A DNA stretch of 64,000 nt from Kryptolebias marmoratus (taxonomy: Eukaryota; Chordata; Actinopteri; Cyprinodontiformes; Rivulidae): contig NC_051438.1 of NCBI RefSeq assembly GCF_001649575.2, positions 27,599,325 through 27,663,324 of the forward strand, written 5' to 3'. The notes under the pieces are model-generated. The model searched no databases. It saw nothing but the letters and a program-made list of their open reading frames with translations, and was not told the DNA's origin. This document shows, piece after piece, positions 48,134 to 58,070 of the stretch (positions within the stretch are counted from its first letter, which is position 1; each line of letters starts with the position of its first letter). The translations under genes were made by a program, and so were the position numbers.

Positions 48134-48626
48134 TTTTGAACTAACGCTGCTGCTTCCTCCTCTTCCTCCTCTTCATAGGGGTCCCCTCGTTCTGCCCCAC
48201 ATGCTCTCAACTCCAGCCAATCTGAACATCCATCCTCAGCTGCAAGCGTGCACTTCTAATGTCTTTGTCGCAAAAAAAATAATTAAAAAACGAGAGAACG
48301 CAGCTCTTCTGAGCGGAGCTGTGGAGCGTTACAGGATATCTAGGTCAAAAATAAAAAAAAGAGGAAGATCGACATCACTGCTCAAACCGTAGATTTTCCA
48401 CCAGCTTTTTCCACAGCTTTCCCCACTGCCGCGTGCTCCTCGGTGTCGCGCGCATGTTGCTTTGGCATGGCAGCCGGCCGGCTCGGGTCGCAGCGCGGTG
48501 CGGTTCCACGGTGTGCCTCCAACCGACGCGCTTCAGGCGCCGCCGACCAAGGAGCGCCTCCCCATCAGGTCCGGGCGGGCGAAGCTGCCGCCGCGGGGCC
48601 ACTCTCCGCGGCTCCGGGATCCTCCC
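48134..48626 (-). other. ankrd50: Probable ankrd50 5' UTR with splice acceptor
   Basis: Just upstream of the ATG the minus strand is purine-rich (GGAGGAAGAGGAGGAAGC), then AT-rich, then very GC-rich to 48626. At 48628-48627 an AG follows a good pyrimidine tract (CTCTTCCTTCCAG), a plausible 3' splice site for a spliced leader exon starting near 50.2 kb. Alternatively the GC-rich block at 48430-48626 is itself a promoter. Confidence 0.4.
48382..48468 (-). other. Upstream ORF (28 codons) in the putative 5' UTR
   Basis: ATG at 48468-48466, stop TGA at 48384-48382, about 250 nt before the ankrd50 start. The peptide would begin MPKQHARDTEEH. It is real only if this stretch is transcribed as leader; no homology recognised. 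Confidence 0.25.
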
Positions 48627-48737
48627 CTGGAAGGAAGAGACGGCAGAAGTCAAAAATCAAAACATTCGAGCGGCAAAATTAACAAGCGAACCTTGTTATC
48701 GCCCCAGCAGAAGGCACGAACCACCGCATCTTCATCA

Positions 48738-49005
48738 GTCTGTTCTGTTAGCAAAATATCTCATGAACCAAGGGATGGATTTTAGTTCGACCTAATAACT
48801 GGGCTGACATCTACAACTGACAAACTGTGGCGTCTGTCGGTCTTCATCTCACCAACCATTTCACGGAAAGCAGCAGGAAGTAGTCATCAGACGTGCCGCT
48901 ACATACGACTATGGTTCGGAGGCAACACAGTTCAAGATGGCCGTCAGATTCAACAGCAGAGAGATGGCGATAACTCGGTCGATTTAACGCACATTGGGCT
49001 CAAAC
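48738..49005 (+). repeat. R1 copy upstream of the putative 5' UTR exon
   Basis: GTTAGCAAAATATCTCATGA, GATGGATTTTAG, then TTCAAGATGGCCGTCAG and GATAACTCGGTCGATTT. Contains an insertion between the first two modules (48815-48925). Confidence 0.85.
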
Positions 49006-49698
49006 AACTTGTGTAACGTTATCTTTCAAAGGTTTGGCCGAATGCGCGCCAACGCCAACATTCCTCCACGTGAGGCGATAGTTTACAACCCCGACGGGCA
49101 GCGGCGGGTGACAGGCATTCCTTTCCTTTCCCACCTCACAGCTGGCGAACCTGGCGGCAGTTCGGTCCAGCTCATCCGGGCGATCCACTTCTTCTTCCTG
49201 GCTTTAAATCCCAAACAGTCCATGTCCAAATAACCGGACCTCCCCCCACCGCCGTTTCTCTTCGCCTCAGACGACGGAAGCCGAGGGTATCTGATGAAGA
49301 TCGGACAGGTCACAACGCCACCGAAAGCGTGCTAAGCTTCCACGAGGGGGGCGGGGTTTGTTTCGGCTCAGTGTTTACATTGAGCGCGTACCCTCGTTCC
49401 AGAACCCGTTGAAACTGGACCACTTGGGACCGGTTTCTGTTGGACATCCACGCTTTGCAGCGAGCGCCTTTCAAATAACCCTTAAAAAAAGGGGGTTAAA
49501 TTAGAAATTAATGGCCGCACTTTAACTACACTCCTACTGAACAGTTCAGCCATGATGTGGGAAAAAATAAAACATTTAACACACACACACACCATGAAAA
49601 CATGGAGCCCAGTGCAAACCTCACCCATTTTCACACAGGATACGGGTTTTTACACCTTTAAGGGGGGGGTCTTTTTTTAAGAATGCATGCAGTTAAAT

Positions 49699-49700
<2 letters not shown>

Positions 49701-49760
<60 letters not shown>
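49701..49760. repeat. (CA)n running into a gap
   Basis: At least 30 perfect CA units, truncated by N. Confidence 0.98.
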
Positions 49761-49964
49761 NNNNNNNNNNNNNNNNNNNNNNNNNNNNNNNNNNNNNNNN
49801 NNNNNNNNNNNNNNNNNNNNNNNNNNNNNNNNNNNNNNNNNNNNNNNNNNNNNNNNNNNNNNNNNNNNNNNNNNNNNNNNNNNNNNNNNNNNNNNNNNNN
49901 NNNNNNNNNNNNNNNNNNNNNNNNNNNNNNNNNNNNNNNNNNNNNNNNNNNNNNNNNNNNNNNN
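49761..49964. other. Assembly gap (204 N)
   Basis: Between (CA)n and an 11-base G run, just beside the probable ankrd50 promoter; leader sequence may be hidden here. Confidence 1.
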
Positions 49965-49975
49965 GGGGGGGGGGG

Positions 49976-50345
49976 TTCGGTTCTGCTGTGCCGCTTTGTC
50001 CGCTGTCGCCCCCCCACCTTTTTCCCCCTTTTCTTTTTTTTTTTGCCAGTTAAAGCCGAACGCTCGCGCGGACCGTCCGGCCGTTCCTCGCGGCGTGGCC
50101 CGAAGTCCCGGTTCGGTGCATTTCCCTTCGGATCCGGTTGTTTGTTTGTTTGTTTTCCGTGTTTTCCTGTCCCGGAGGGTGGGTGTCGGCTGCCCGACCG
50201 ACACAGCTCCACGGCGAGCCGACTGCCTCTCTCTCTCTCCGCCTCCGAAGCCTCCACATAAATCGCTCCCACTCAGCCCGCAGAGCGGAGCGCGCGCCGC
50301 ACGCCAACGGCCGCCGCGAGGCATCATGGGAGTTGGAGTTTTTTA
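49976..50345 (-). promoter_or_regulatory. CpG-rich probable ankrd50 promoter
   Basis: A CpG-dense block about 2 kb upstream of the ankrd50 ATG, flanked on one side by an assembly gap and poly-G. It has a ZNF143-like site at its distal edge (50320-50341) and GA-rich and GC-rich stretches downstream on the minus strand. No TATA box is obvious. Orientation towards ankrd50 is inferred from position; a divergent transcript is possible. Confidence 0.5.
50320..50341 (-). promoter_or_regulatory. ZNF143/THAP11-type site
   Basis: The minus strand reads AACTCCAACTCCCATGATGC, one or two bases from the known promoter element ACTACAANTCCCANNATGC bound by ZNF143 and THAP11. This element usually sits within about 100 bp of the start site of CpG promoters. 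Confidence 0.5.
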
Positions 50346-50519
50346 ACCCCGTTTGACTTTAAACGGCCCGTGCAAGGTTACTAATGACGACAAAGTGTAA
50401 AATTTAAAAAAATACAGAGCAATTTAACCCCTACTCTGCTGCATAGAGACAGGCTGGTGTAGGTTATCTGTTATCTAGGACACGGTAAATCAAAAAAAAG
50501 GTTTAAAAACAACAAAAGC

Positions 50520-50720
50520 AGAAAACAACTGCACATCTGTTTTCTAGTTGAAGACGTTTCGCTTCTCATCCGAGGAGCTTTATCAATTCAAACAGCAGAG
50601 GCTGGCTGTGGAAAGCTGAGATGTTCTGTAAACTGGCTTCACCTGCAGATTAACTCACCCTCCTAACAACAGAGGGTCATTAGGGTCCCTGTTAGCCTGA
50701 CTCACTGATGGGCCACTCTG
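50520..50720. repeat. Dispersed teleost repeat containing GACGTTTCGCTTCTCATCCG
   Basis: The run from GAAGACGTTTCGCTTCTCAT to CGAGGAGCTT is a widespread fish repeat sequence. The source element is not certain (Penelope-like or another retroelement). Confidence 0.6.
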
Positions 50721-50894
50721 GTCACATGAATGCAGGTCCTGATTGGAGCGAAACTGACTGGGGATCAGGCCTAATGCTCCATTTTAGGTTTTTGAAAGCT
50801 GAAATCTGAGACCTCCTCCTCGGTTTAAAGTTGGTTTCTCTCTTTTCTGTATAGGGATTAAAAAAACCAATCTAACAGACAACGTTTTACAAAA

Positions 50895-51010
50895 TATTAG
50901 CGGACCACCACCAGTAGGTGGCAAGTGAAGTGTCTTGCCCAACAATACAACAGCTGAGACGGACAGAGCAGGAACTAGAACCGGCAACCCTCCAGTTACA
51001 GGATGAACCC
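50895..51010. repeat. tRNA-like repeat end
   Basis: GTGAAGTGTCTTGCCC, then GAACTAGAACCGGCAACCCT, a decayed B-box-like segment read on the minus strand; typical of a fish SINE-like repeat. Confidence 0.55.
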
Positions 51011-51015
51011 CTACC

Positions 51016-51187
51016 TGGATGGATGGATGGATGGGTGGATGGACGGATGGATGGATGGACGGACGGATGGATGGATGGATGGACGGACGGACGGACGGAC
51101 GGACGGACGGACGGACGGACGGATGGATGGATGGATGGATGGATGGACGGAGGGACGGACGGACGGACGGATGGATGGATGGATGGA
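51016..51187. repeat. (GGAT/GGAC)n array
   Basis: About 43 tetramers, with GGAC blocks at 51080-51122 and 51150-51170. Resembles an expanded LINE tail, but no LINE body adjoins. Confidence 0.95.
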
Positions 51188-51259
51188 TTGGTCAAAGCTT
51201 CAGGAAGCCGCTGCAGAGGAACCAAACGGCCACATGTGGCCCCAGAGCCGCAGATTGTA

Positions 51260-51575
51260 GACCCCTGCTCCAAACATTGCACACCTTTTCTCTTGTCCTT
51301 TCCGGGTCACGGGGAGCTGGTGCCTACCTCAAGCCAAGACTGTGCGAGGGGCGGGGGACACCCTGGACAGGTCTCCAGTCCATCACAGGGACACATAGAG
51401 ACAAATGAGACAAACAACCATTCACCCTCTCACTCACACTTAGGGACAATGTTGCTAAGGTTGTCCCTCGGTGTCCCTAACACGCACAGAGGAGACCCCG
51501 GGGGAGAACATGTAAACTCCACCCAAAAGCCTCCATGTTGGGAATCAAACCCGCGACCTTCCTGCTGTGGGACAA
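51260..51575. repeat. Teleost dispersed repeat with tRNA-like right end
   Basis: ACACCCTGGACAGGTCTCCA, CCATCACAGGGACACATAGA, GGAGAACATGTAAACTCCAC and GGGAATCAAACCCGCGACCT occur in the order known for a very common fish repeat; the last is a decayed tRNA B-box. Confidence 0.8.
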
Positions 51576-52113
51576 AAAGTAGAAAACTCAGTTTTACCAA
51601 CATATAACTCAGTTATGGGTTTTTAAAATCAGGCATTCTGAGAACAACATCAATTAAACACTCATCTTTAATAAAAGAATAATAAAAGTTTAAGTAAATG
51701 AAGGTTTTTATTGGAGAAAATTCAACAAACTGTCTTGTTTTTCATGTCCAGTCAAATAACTTACCGATATGCAAATATATGTTTTTATTTCGACAAATAT
51801 AGTTCAGACTTTTCTTAGTCCGGTGGAGTTTCCTTCAAAAACCCTCAAATTATTAACGATCGCGTCGAGTTTCAACCTGAGATAAGAACCTTCGCAGGTG
51901 GCTCCTTCACGCCGGAGCCGTTAATTGTGAGGAGCTTCAAACGCCGCAGACGCCGCGCCAGATGTTGCCACTGTCGGCGAGCAGACGCCAGCTGTGTGTT
52001 TTGGAAAGTTTACCTTCAACTTCAATACGAGGAGACATTTTTAATCCGGCGCTGATGTTTACAGCAAATAAAGGCAGCAAAACGCCGAGGGAGCCGGGGG
52101 GGACGATGTTTTT
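51576..52113. other. No gene seen
   Basis: AT-rich, then a unique-looking stretch; nothing recognised. Confidence 0.6.
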
Positions 52114-52230
52114 TTAACAGGCTTCTGCAGGACATGAAGAGGTGATTTAACCAATGAATCAGGTGTGTTGGAGAGAAACAAGGAAAACATGCAGGATGGT
52201 GGCCCTGAGGACCAGGATTGGAGACCCCTG
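52114..52230 (+). mobile_element. hAT-type foldback MITE, right-arm fragment
   Basis: Matches 55353-55469 (AACAGGCTTCTGCAG, AGGATGGTGGCCCTGAG, GAGACCCCTG). The left arm is absent. Confidence 0.8.
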
Positions 52231-52537
52231 GTGTAGACACTCTTCATGTCTTAGGACAAGATGTCCGCCTCATTCGACATTTCCTCTTTTTTTCCCAACA
52301 GTAGAGATCTTCTGAATACATCTGTCCCTCGTTCATCAGTCAACACCAATTAGATACCTGGATTAAGTTTGATTTGCAGCCGTCTCTGTCTGGCGTTCGC
52401 CTACCAACACGGTGAAAATACTTCTTCCAGCCGAGACTTGTGGGACTTGTGTATTAATTGTGTGAAATCGCACATAACGGTTTGGTCAAAACAGCAGAAA
52501 ATCAAAACTCGGCATCGGAGGATTTTAGCCCAAAGTC

Positions 52538-52585
52538 CTGGCATGAAGGGCGGAGGGTGACATGCATTCCTTAGAAGATAAATGC
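52538..52585 (+). repeat. R1 3'-module fragment
   Basis: CATGAAGGGCGGAGGGTGAC followed by ATGCATTCCTTAG. Confidence 0.75.
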
Positions 52586-53077
52586 GCCTTTTGATTCCTG
52601 TCACGTCACAAGTTGCTTTTATCAAAAGGCCCGACACGTCGCCGTTTCTCCCAGGGAGGGTTCGATGTGTCGGCACGGCGATTTGTGGGTTTCTGTTTTC
52701 ATCCACAGAAAACATATTAGCTGTTCGAGTCTAAAATGAAATAAAAGTTCTAACAGAAAGTTTTTCCTTTTTTTTTATTCCTGCCTTCCAGCCGGGATCC
52801 TCTTCAGGCGGCTGCATTTTGATCTAATTTCCAAGCTGCTGATCACACAGCTTATTTGTCTCCCTTTGAAGAATTTTCTCAGGGAACGTAAAGTTTCGTA
52901 ATAAGATGCTGACAGAGATGCTGAAGTCAGGTTCCACCTCAGGTCTGATTTCTTACAGAAGGTCAGGCGTTCTGCGTCAGATCGCCCGGGGAGAGGCTGA
53001 GAGGTCAAGAGGAAAGGTCAGGGTTCGACGTGGAGGGGGCGATATTTTGAGTCAGCCCTCAAACTACGTGTCAGGAA
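52586..53077. other. No gene seen
   Basis: No recognised feature. Confidence 0.6.
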
Positions 53078-53245
53078 CGACCCCCGGCTACTACCACTTC
53101 AAGTTTTAGCTCAATATCTGTAAAATATTACAAGCATTTCTGCATTTTGGCTTGGATTGAGTTCCCACCGAAGGTTAATCGGCTGTAATGATTAATTTTC
53201 TTCTGCGGTTCATGAGATATTTTGCTAAATCTTCAGACAAACAAA
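53078..53245 (-). repeat. R1 copy
   Basis: GGCTACTACCACTTCAAGTT, TTTAGCTCAATATCTGTAAA and GTTCATGAGATATTTTGCTA. Confidence 0.85.
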
Positions 53246-53926
53246 CGCACCGACTCTCACCTTCGGCTGCAGGGCGGGAGAGGAACCGAAAACCCCCAAA
53301 AACTAACAAACTACAGGAGCTCAGAACAGCAAACTGAGCAGCAGAACATAAAAGCATTAACGCTGTTCCCCAAAACAGCTCCAGAAAATCAGAAAAATGA
53401 AGGCAAAATCACAGATCTAAACACCAAATTACTGCAAACGAAACAACTAACGAGCCTGCTGAAAACGATGGAGAAGGAACGAGCAGCTGGGCTCCGGAGG
53501 ACTCCGACAGATGGAAATGCTAATGCGAGCTCCCTGCGGACGCGGCGAGGAGATAAACGGATCCATATATCGATCGCCGTTCCAAAATGACCACAACTGT
53601 CGTCACGAGGAGCGGCCATAATCAACTTCTACCTGATAACAACTGTCCACAAGCAGATAGAAACACGAGGGAGGCAGACGGAGCAGCTCCGGTTTCCCCG
53701 CAATAAAAAGGAAATCAATGAATGACTTCATTCTTTAAAGATTAAAACATAAAGAAATCAAAAATCTCTGATTTCCGGACAATTTCTCTGCTTATGGTCC
53801 TTTAAAATCCTCTAATTGTTGCAAAAGTTACATTTTAATGTCACTTTTATTGGCCTCTGCTGAAGGAAACAGGGCAAAAAAGTTATTATAGTGAAACCTT
53901 TCAAAGGAAAAACTGCACGCACGTCT
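53246..53926. other. No gene seen
   Basis: No recognised feature. Confidence 0.6.
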
Positions 53927-54155
53927 ACAATTCAAGATGGCCGCCACAGCTAGTCGACATTTGGTGTGGTAGTAGCTGAGAGCCCTTACCAACACACATC
54001 CCGAGCACGAACGTGAGGCTGCAGGTATTTTCAAGGTTTAACCAAAACGGCTAAAAGTGTCAAGAAGAGACGATTTTAGACGGAAAAACTGTCATGAAAG
54101 GCAGTGGGTGATATGCATTCCTTCAAGAAACAATAAACCTTTGATTTCAGGTGGG
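53927..54155 (+). repeat. R1 copy, 3' two thirds
   Basis: TTCAAGATGGCCGCCACAGC, TTTGGTGTGGTAGTAGCTGA, GAAAGGCAGTGGGTGATATG and CATTCCTTCAAG. Confidence 0.88.
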
Positions 54156-54349
54156 TTTTAAGGACCGTTTTTCACTACTTCCTGTTTAGGAGGAATCATT
54201 TAGTGCATAAAATACAGCAGATGTCTTCTTAATGCACCACCGAAGCTCAAAATGTTCTTTTTCTCACCAGAAACTATTGTTTCTAAAATGACATCTGAAT
54301 ATTTTGTTTTCAGTGTAGTCAATGGCCTATAGCAAAGTCATATTTGTGG

Positions 54350-54374
54350 CCACACACACACACACACACACACT
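54350..54374. repeat. (CA)n microsatellite
   Basis: About 12 CA units. Confidence 0.9.
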
Positions 54375-54544
54375 CCAATCTGCCAGCCGCTCCAGGACCA
54401 GCAGGAGCTCAGTAACAAGTTTTCTCCTCCCGACAGGAAAACTCCAAATGTTGCCGTTTCTTTCTGTTTCTTCCACGCTGAGCCCTCGGCGCATCGATCC
54501 AATCTGTCAGATTCACACAATTACGGCCACTTTCCTGCCTCCCC

Positions 54545-54576
54545 GTGGACGAGGACGTGGACCGGTCCTCGTCCAC
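54545..54576. repeat. Perfect 12-bp inverted repeat
   Basis: GTGGACGAGGAC and GTCCTCGTCCAC separated by 8 bases; could form a stable hairpin. Confidence 0.85.
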
Positions 54577-54794
54577 GTGGAGGCGAGACCGGCCCGAGCT
54601 GCCATCTTTGCTCCCGCCTTCCTGAAAATCTCTGAACGCGGCGACGCACGTTTGGTTTAAATTAACTGTAGTTTTTCTTGTTGTGTTGACTGATCGTTTG
54701 ATTTAAACACAAATGAAACCGAGTTTGACGAAAACGCCAAAATAACTGTGGTAAGAACGATAACAACAACGGTTCTGCTCGCGTCTTTGTGTGC

Positions 54795-54985
54795 GTGAGC
54801 AAAATATCTCACGAATAACCGGACGAATTTCAACCAAACTTGCAGAAATTAATCAATGCATGAACGTCTGCAACCTATTAACACAAATATGGTTATAAAT
54901 CAGCCAGTTTTATGGATACTGGGATAAAATTTGTAGTAGCTGCAGCGGCGCTTCTGAAGCCAAGATGACCACCACAGCCAAGACA
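54795..54985 (+). repeat. R1 copy, divergent
   Basis: GAGCAAAATATCTCACGAAT, GGACGAATTTCAACCAAACT, then GTAGTAGCTGC and CAAGATGACCACCACAGCC; the last two are in unusual order. Confidence 0.65.
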
Positions 54986-55256
54986 AAACCGAACATGCTT
55001 CAGTCTGACATAACCAGACGCAGAGACAAAGTAAAGGTAAGTTGTTTTATTCACAGGTCACAAGTTTTTACAGTGCACGGTCAGGAGGATCTGGAAAACA
55101 GGAGAGGAGCGAGGTGAACTGAGTGTTCTTTCTTACAGGTTTTGGAGGGTGAAGGAGGTCCAGAAGTGTAGTCGCAATCCAGGAGTGGTCCAAGAGGTAA
55201 GATGTCCGTAGTCCAAACAGGTGAGTCCGAGCGGCAGAGGGTAAGTCCCAATAGAC

Positions 55257-55469
55257 CAGGGGTCTCCAATCCTGGTCCTCAGGGCCACCATCCTGCAGGT
55301 TTTCCTTGTCCCTCTGCTCCAACACACCTGATCTGAATCAATGGGTGATTAACAGGCTTCTGCAGAACATGAAGAGGTGATTTAACCTCTGAATCAGGTG
55401 TGTTGGAGCAGAGAAACGAGGAAAACCTGCAGGATGGTGGCCCTCAGGGACCAGGGTTGGACACCCTTG
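55257..55469. mobile_element. hAT-type foldback MITE, complete
   Basis: 213 bp made almost wholly of two inverted arms: left end CAGGGGTCTCCAATCCTGGT; right end, read inward, CAAGGGTGTCCAACCCTGGT. Flanked by the 8-bp duplication CAATAGAC / CAATAGGC (55249-55256, 55470-55477, one mismatch), as hAT transposases make. No coding capacity. Confidence 0.92.
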
Positions 55470-55477
55470 CAATAGGC

Positions 55478-56149
55478 CGTGATTCAGAACCAATAACCTG
55501 AAGCAAGAAGCAAAGTACAAAAACCCAAAAATTAACGTAGATGTGGAGCGTGGACGTTAGAATCTGGCGGCTGGGATTCTAACCAAAGAGGCAATATGCT
55601 CCAGCGAAGATCTGGAATCAGCCAAGGGTTTAAATACGGGAAGTGCTCGTCGCTGGAATCGGCAACAACTGTTGAGGAGGAGGTTGGAGGCAAAACCCAA
55701 ATCCTCACAGAGTCCGTTCTACAGAAACTGAGCTGATATTTGCCTGGTAGCAGCTACAAGTTCTGCTGACTTCAAAGGTACCAGAACAACGGCAGGTCCA
55801 TCGTTTCTCAACATGAAAACTCTGCCGTTCCTTCAGGGAGCGCCGGACCTTCGGGGTCATTCGGCGCACGCAGCAGCGTTCGTACACGTGCACGTCTGCG
55901 GACAAGATCTAAATCTGGTGTTCACGGTGGTGAATGAAGCAAACAGGCTTCATGACTGAGGGAGGGGAGCCACAGCCCCTCGAGCGTCCGCGCACGAGCT
56001 CGCCGAGCGCACGCCGCGGTCATATTTACAGGAGTGGTTTCTACCCAGTTACAAGCCAAGCTGATATTTATGTGAGAATAACGGACGCTGACAGCGATAA
56101 CTCGAGCAACAACACCTCACTCCGTCTTCGAGCACAAGAAGAGGAATAA
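55478..56149. other. No gene seen
   Basis: No recognised feature. Confidence 0.6.
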
Positions 56150-56420
56150 AAAAAAGACATAATTGGCAATCATGGCTCCTAAAGCTACGGGCCTGCGGGT
56201 GCTAATTTGCAATCACAGGACGGGGCAGCGCCGGCACACCGAAAAGCTTCCCGCGTCGGCCTGTGAGTCACGAAGTGCAGAAGTAATTTGGATGCACTGG
56301 ATGATCGATTCTGTGAGAAATGATAAGAACAGATTAAACCCCGTGTGTCTCATCGTAGCATTCACGGCCAATTAGAGCGTCCATTTATTTAGAGAATAAT
56401 TATATTTTATTAAAACACGC
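56150..56420. other. Possible conserved noncoding element
   Basis: Repeat-free, with clustered motifs for homeodomain-type factors: AATTGGCAATCATGG, GCTAATTTGCAATCACAGG, GATAAGAACAGATTA, GGCCAATTAGAGCG. Suggestive texture only. Confidence 0.3.
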
Positions 56421-56479
56421 CGAGGCGGCTTCGAAACAAGGATTTAAACACCATAACAAAAATATCGATTTACTTGGAA

Positions 56480-56870
56480 GTAATACATGTTATAGCCTGG
56501 TACAAACTGGGTACGTACTAGTACTTACAGGGTCCAGGTATACATAAGAAGTGACACGTTACCAAGTAAGTACTCGGTAAGTACTGAGTAAATACCCAAA
56601 CAATAATAATAATAATAATAAATCCAATTTATACCGCACTTTTCATTAACAAAAATCTCAAAGTGCAAACAAACACATGGTACTTAATGTGTGCAACATA
56701 AATACCTAATAAGTACTTGATAAACATCCAGAATGTACTCTGTAAATACCTGGTAAGAACCTGGCAAGTACTTGGGTACGTACCAGAGAAGAACCAGATA
56801 AATACTCAACAAGTACTCGGTTTGTAGTACCATAAACTCAGTAAGAAGTAGACATCATAGAGGAACCCAG
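56480..56870. repeat. Degenerate (AAGTACT...GGTAAGTAC) tandem array with insertion
   Basis: Many variants of a ~10-20-bp unit (AAGTACTTGG, GGTAAGTACT, GTAAATACC). Interrupted at ~56602-56690 by (AAT)n and ATTTATACCGCACTTTTC, a fragment of another dispersed fish repeat. Confidence 0.8.
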
Positions 56871-57949
56871 AAGTTGAAGCCAGAACGGGATCAGGTTCCC
56901 TGTTGGCTGGTTTTAAGTCCCGCCCCCTCCATGTCGACCAATAGGACGTGGTCTAAAACGTCACCTTGGCTCTGATCTTCCTGCTGTTTGTTCAAATGTT
57001 CATTTTTTTAAATAAGTTTGCTGTAAATTTGTTTTTTCCTGGTTAGAATAAAAGCTCAGGTAACAACCACTGGCGGCAACTCAAAGCCCCCCCAAAAATT
57101 GCCTAAAATACAACAAGTCAGCTTCGATAAAATGTTTCCTGCTGGCTTCAGGTCCCAACAAGACAAGGACTGATCAGGAACCGTTACGCCTAATTAAAAA
57201 CTAATATTTAAGACAGTATCACTGCGCACGGCTGGGTCACGCTCTGCAGACAGATAACCAAAGAAAAGAGCAACCATTACGATTAGTTTCTACTTACATG
57301 ACGTTATACGGAGGAAAAACACAACTTTTTGAACGTTTCAGCGATTGTTTTTACAACTATCTGTGTAAGATTTGTCTAATTTACTGAACCAGTCGAGCTG
57401 GATGTGTGCTCATACAACCTGAAGCGCCTGGAGGACTTCGGAGCAATCGTATCGTATCGTATTGGACGAGTCCTCGCCGCTGGACGCCCTCAGGAGGCTG
57501 ACAGGTAAAGCGAGTGACTTGTGACCCACTCGTGATGCGATGAAGTTCTCCGAGTCGGTTCAAGGTTTCTGAGCTGCGGAGCTCCTCGGTTCGGGAAGGA
57601 GTTTGATGTTTCAGAGCACCACTTTCTCCAAAGCCAGGAGGAGACGTCAGGAAACTGTGAGCGTATTCAGATCTTTCATTTTCTTGTCCACAGAGACAAT
57701 AAAAGGTATGAAATTAAAATGACAATTAGAGCTTTTTAATTAGCTTTACATCCAAACTGCAAAGCAGAAATATCGTCCAATCACATGCTGACTGATTCAA
57801 TTAAAGCTCAATTAAAAGATGCGGGAAACTTGGTTTACTTTCATTCATTCTGACAAAAATAAAAGAACCTTTTTGACTCCGTCTGGAACAGTTATGAGTT
57901 ATCTAACGAGTTCAGATCCTTTCAGTTTTAAGCTAAGATCTGTTGGCGT
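56871..57949. other. No gene seen
   Basis: 56880-56990 (CCCGCCCCCTCCATGT, GACCAATAGGACGTGG) resembles a common fish repeat; otherwise AT-rich intergenic DNA. Confidence 0.5.
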
Positions 57950-58070
57950 TCAGAGGACGACTCTCAGCTGCTAACACACCGAGTTTCCACCAGTCGGCCG
58001 GCTGTGGTTATTTCCTGAACGTTTCATTAAAACCCATCCAGCCGGTCACGAGACACGTTGGCAAACAGAA
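57950..58070 (-). repeat. R1 copy, shortened
   Basis: ACTCTCAGCTGCTAACACAC joins GGCTGTGGTTATTTCCTGAA and CATTAAAACCCATCCAGCCG; the middle is deleted. Confidence 0.75.

Noticed and set aside
47622..48144. Plus-strand frames opposite ankrd50 exon 1
   Set aside because: GC-rich shadows; the minus frame has the P-loop, Kozak start and donor site.
49658..50346. Frames of 190-219 codons across the gap at 49761-49964
   Set aside because: They exist only because N and (CA)n contain no stops; the real part covers the CpG-rich promoter region.
50895..51575. A true tRNA gene at the tRNA-like segments
   Set aside because: Only decayed B-box-like parts are present; no full cloverleaf or A box could be traced.
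51003..51607. Plus-strand frames with Trp-Met-Asp-Gly repeats
   Set aside because: Translation of the GGAT/GGAC tetramer array and a SINE-like repeat.
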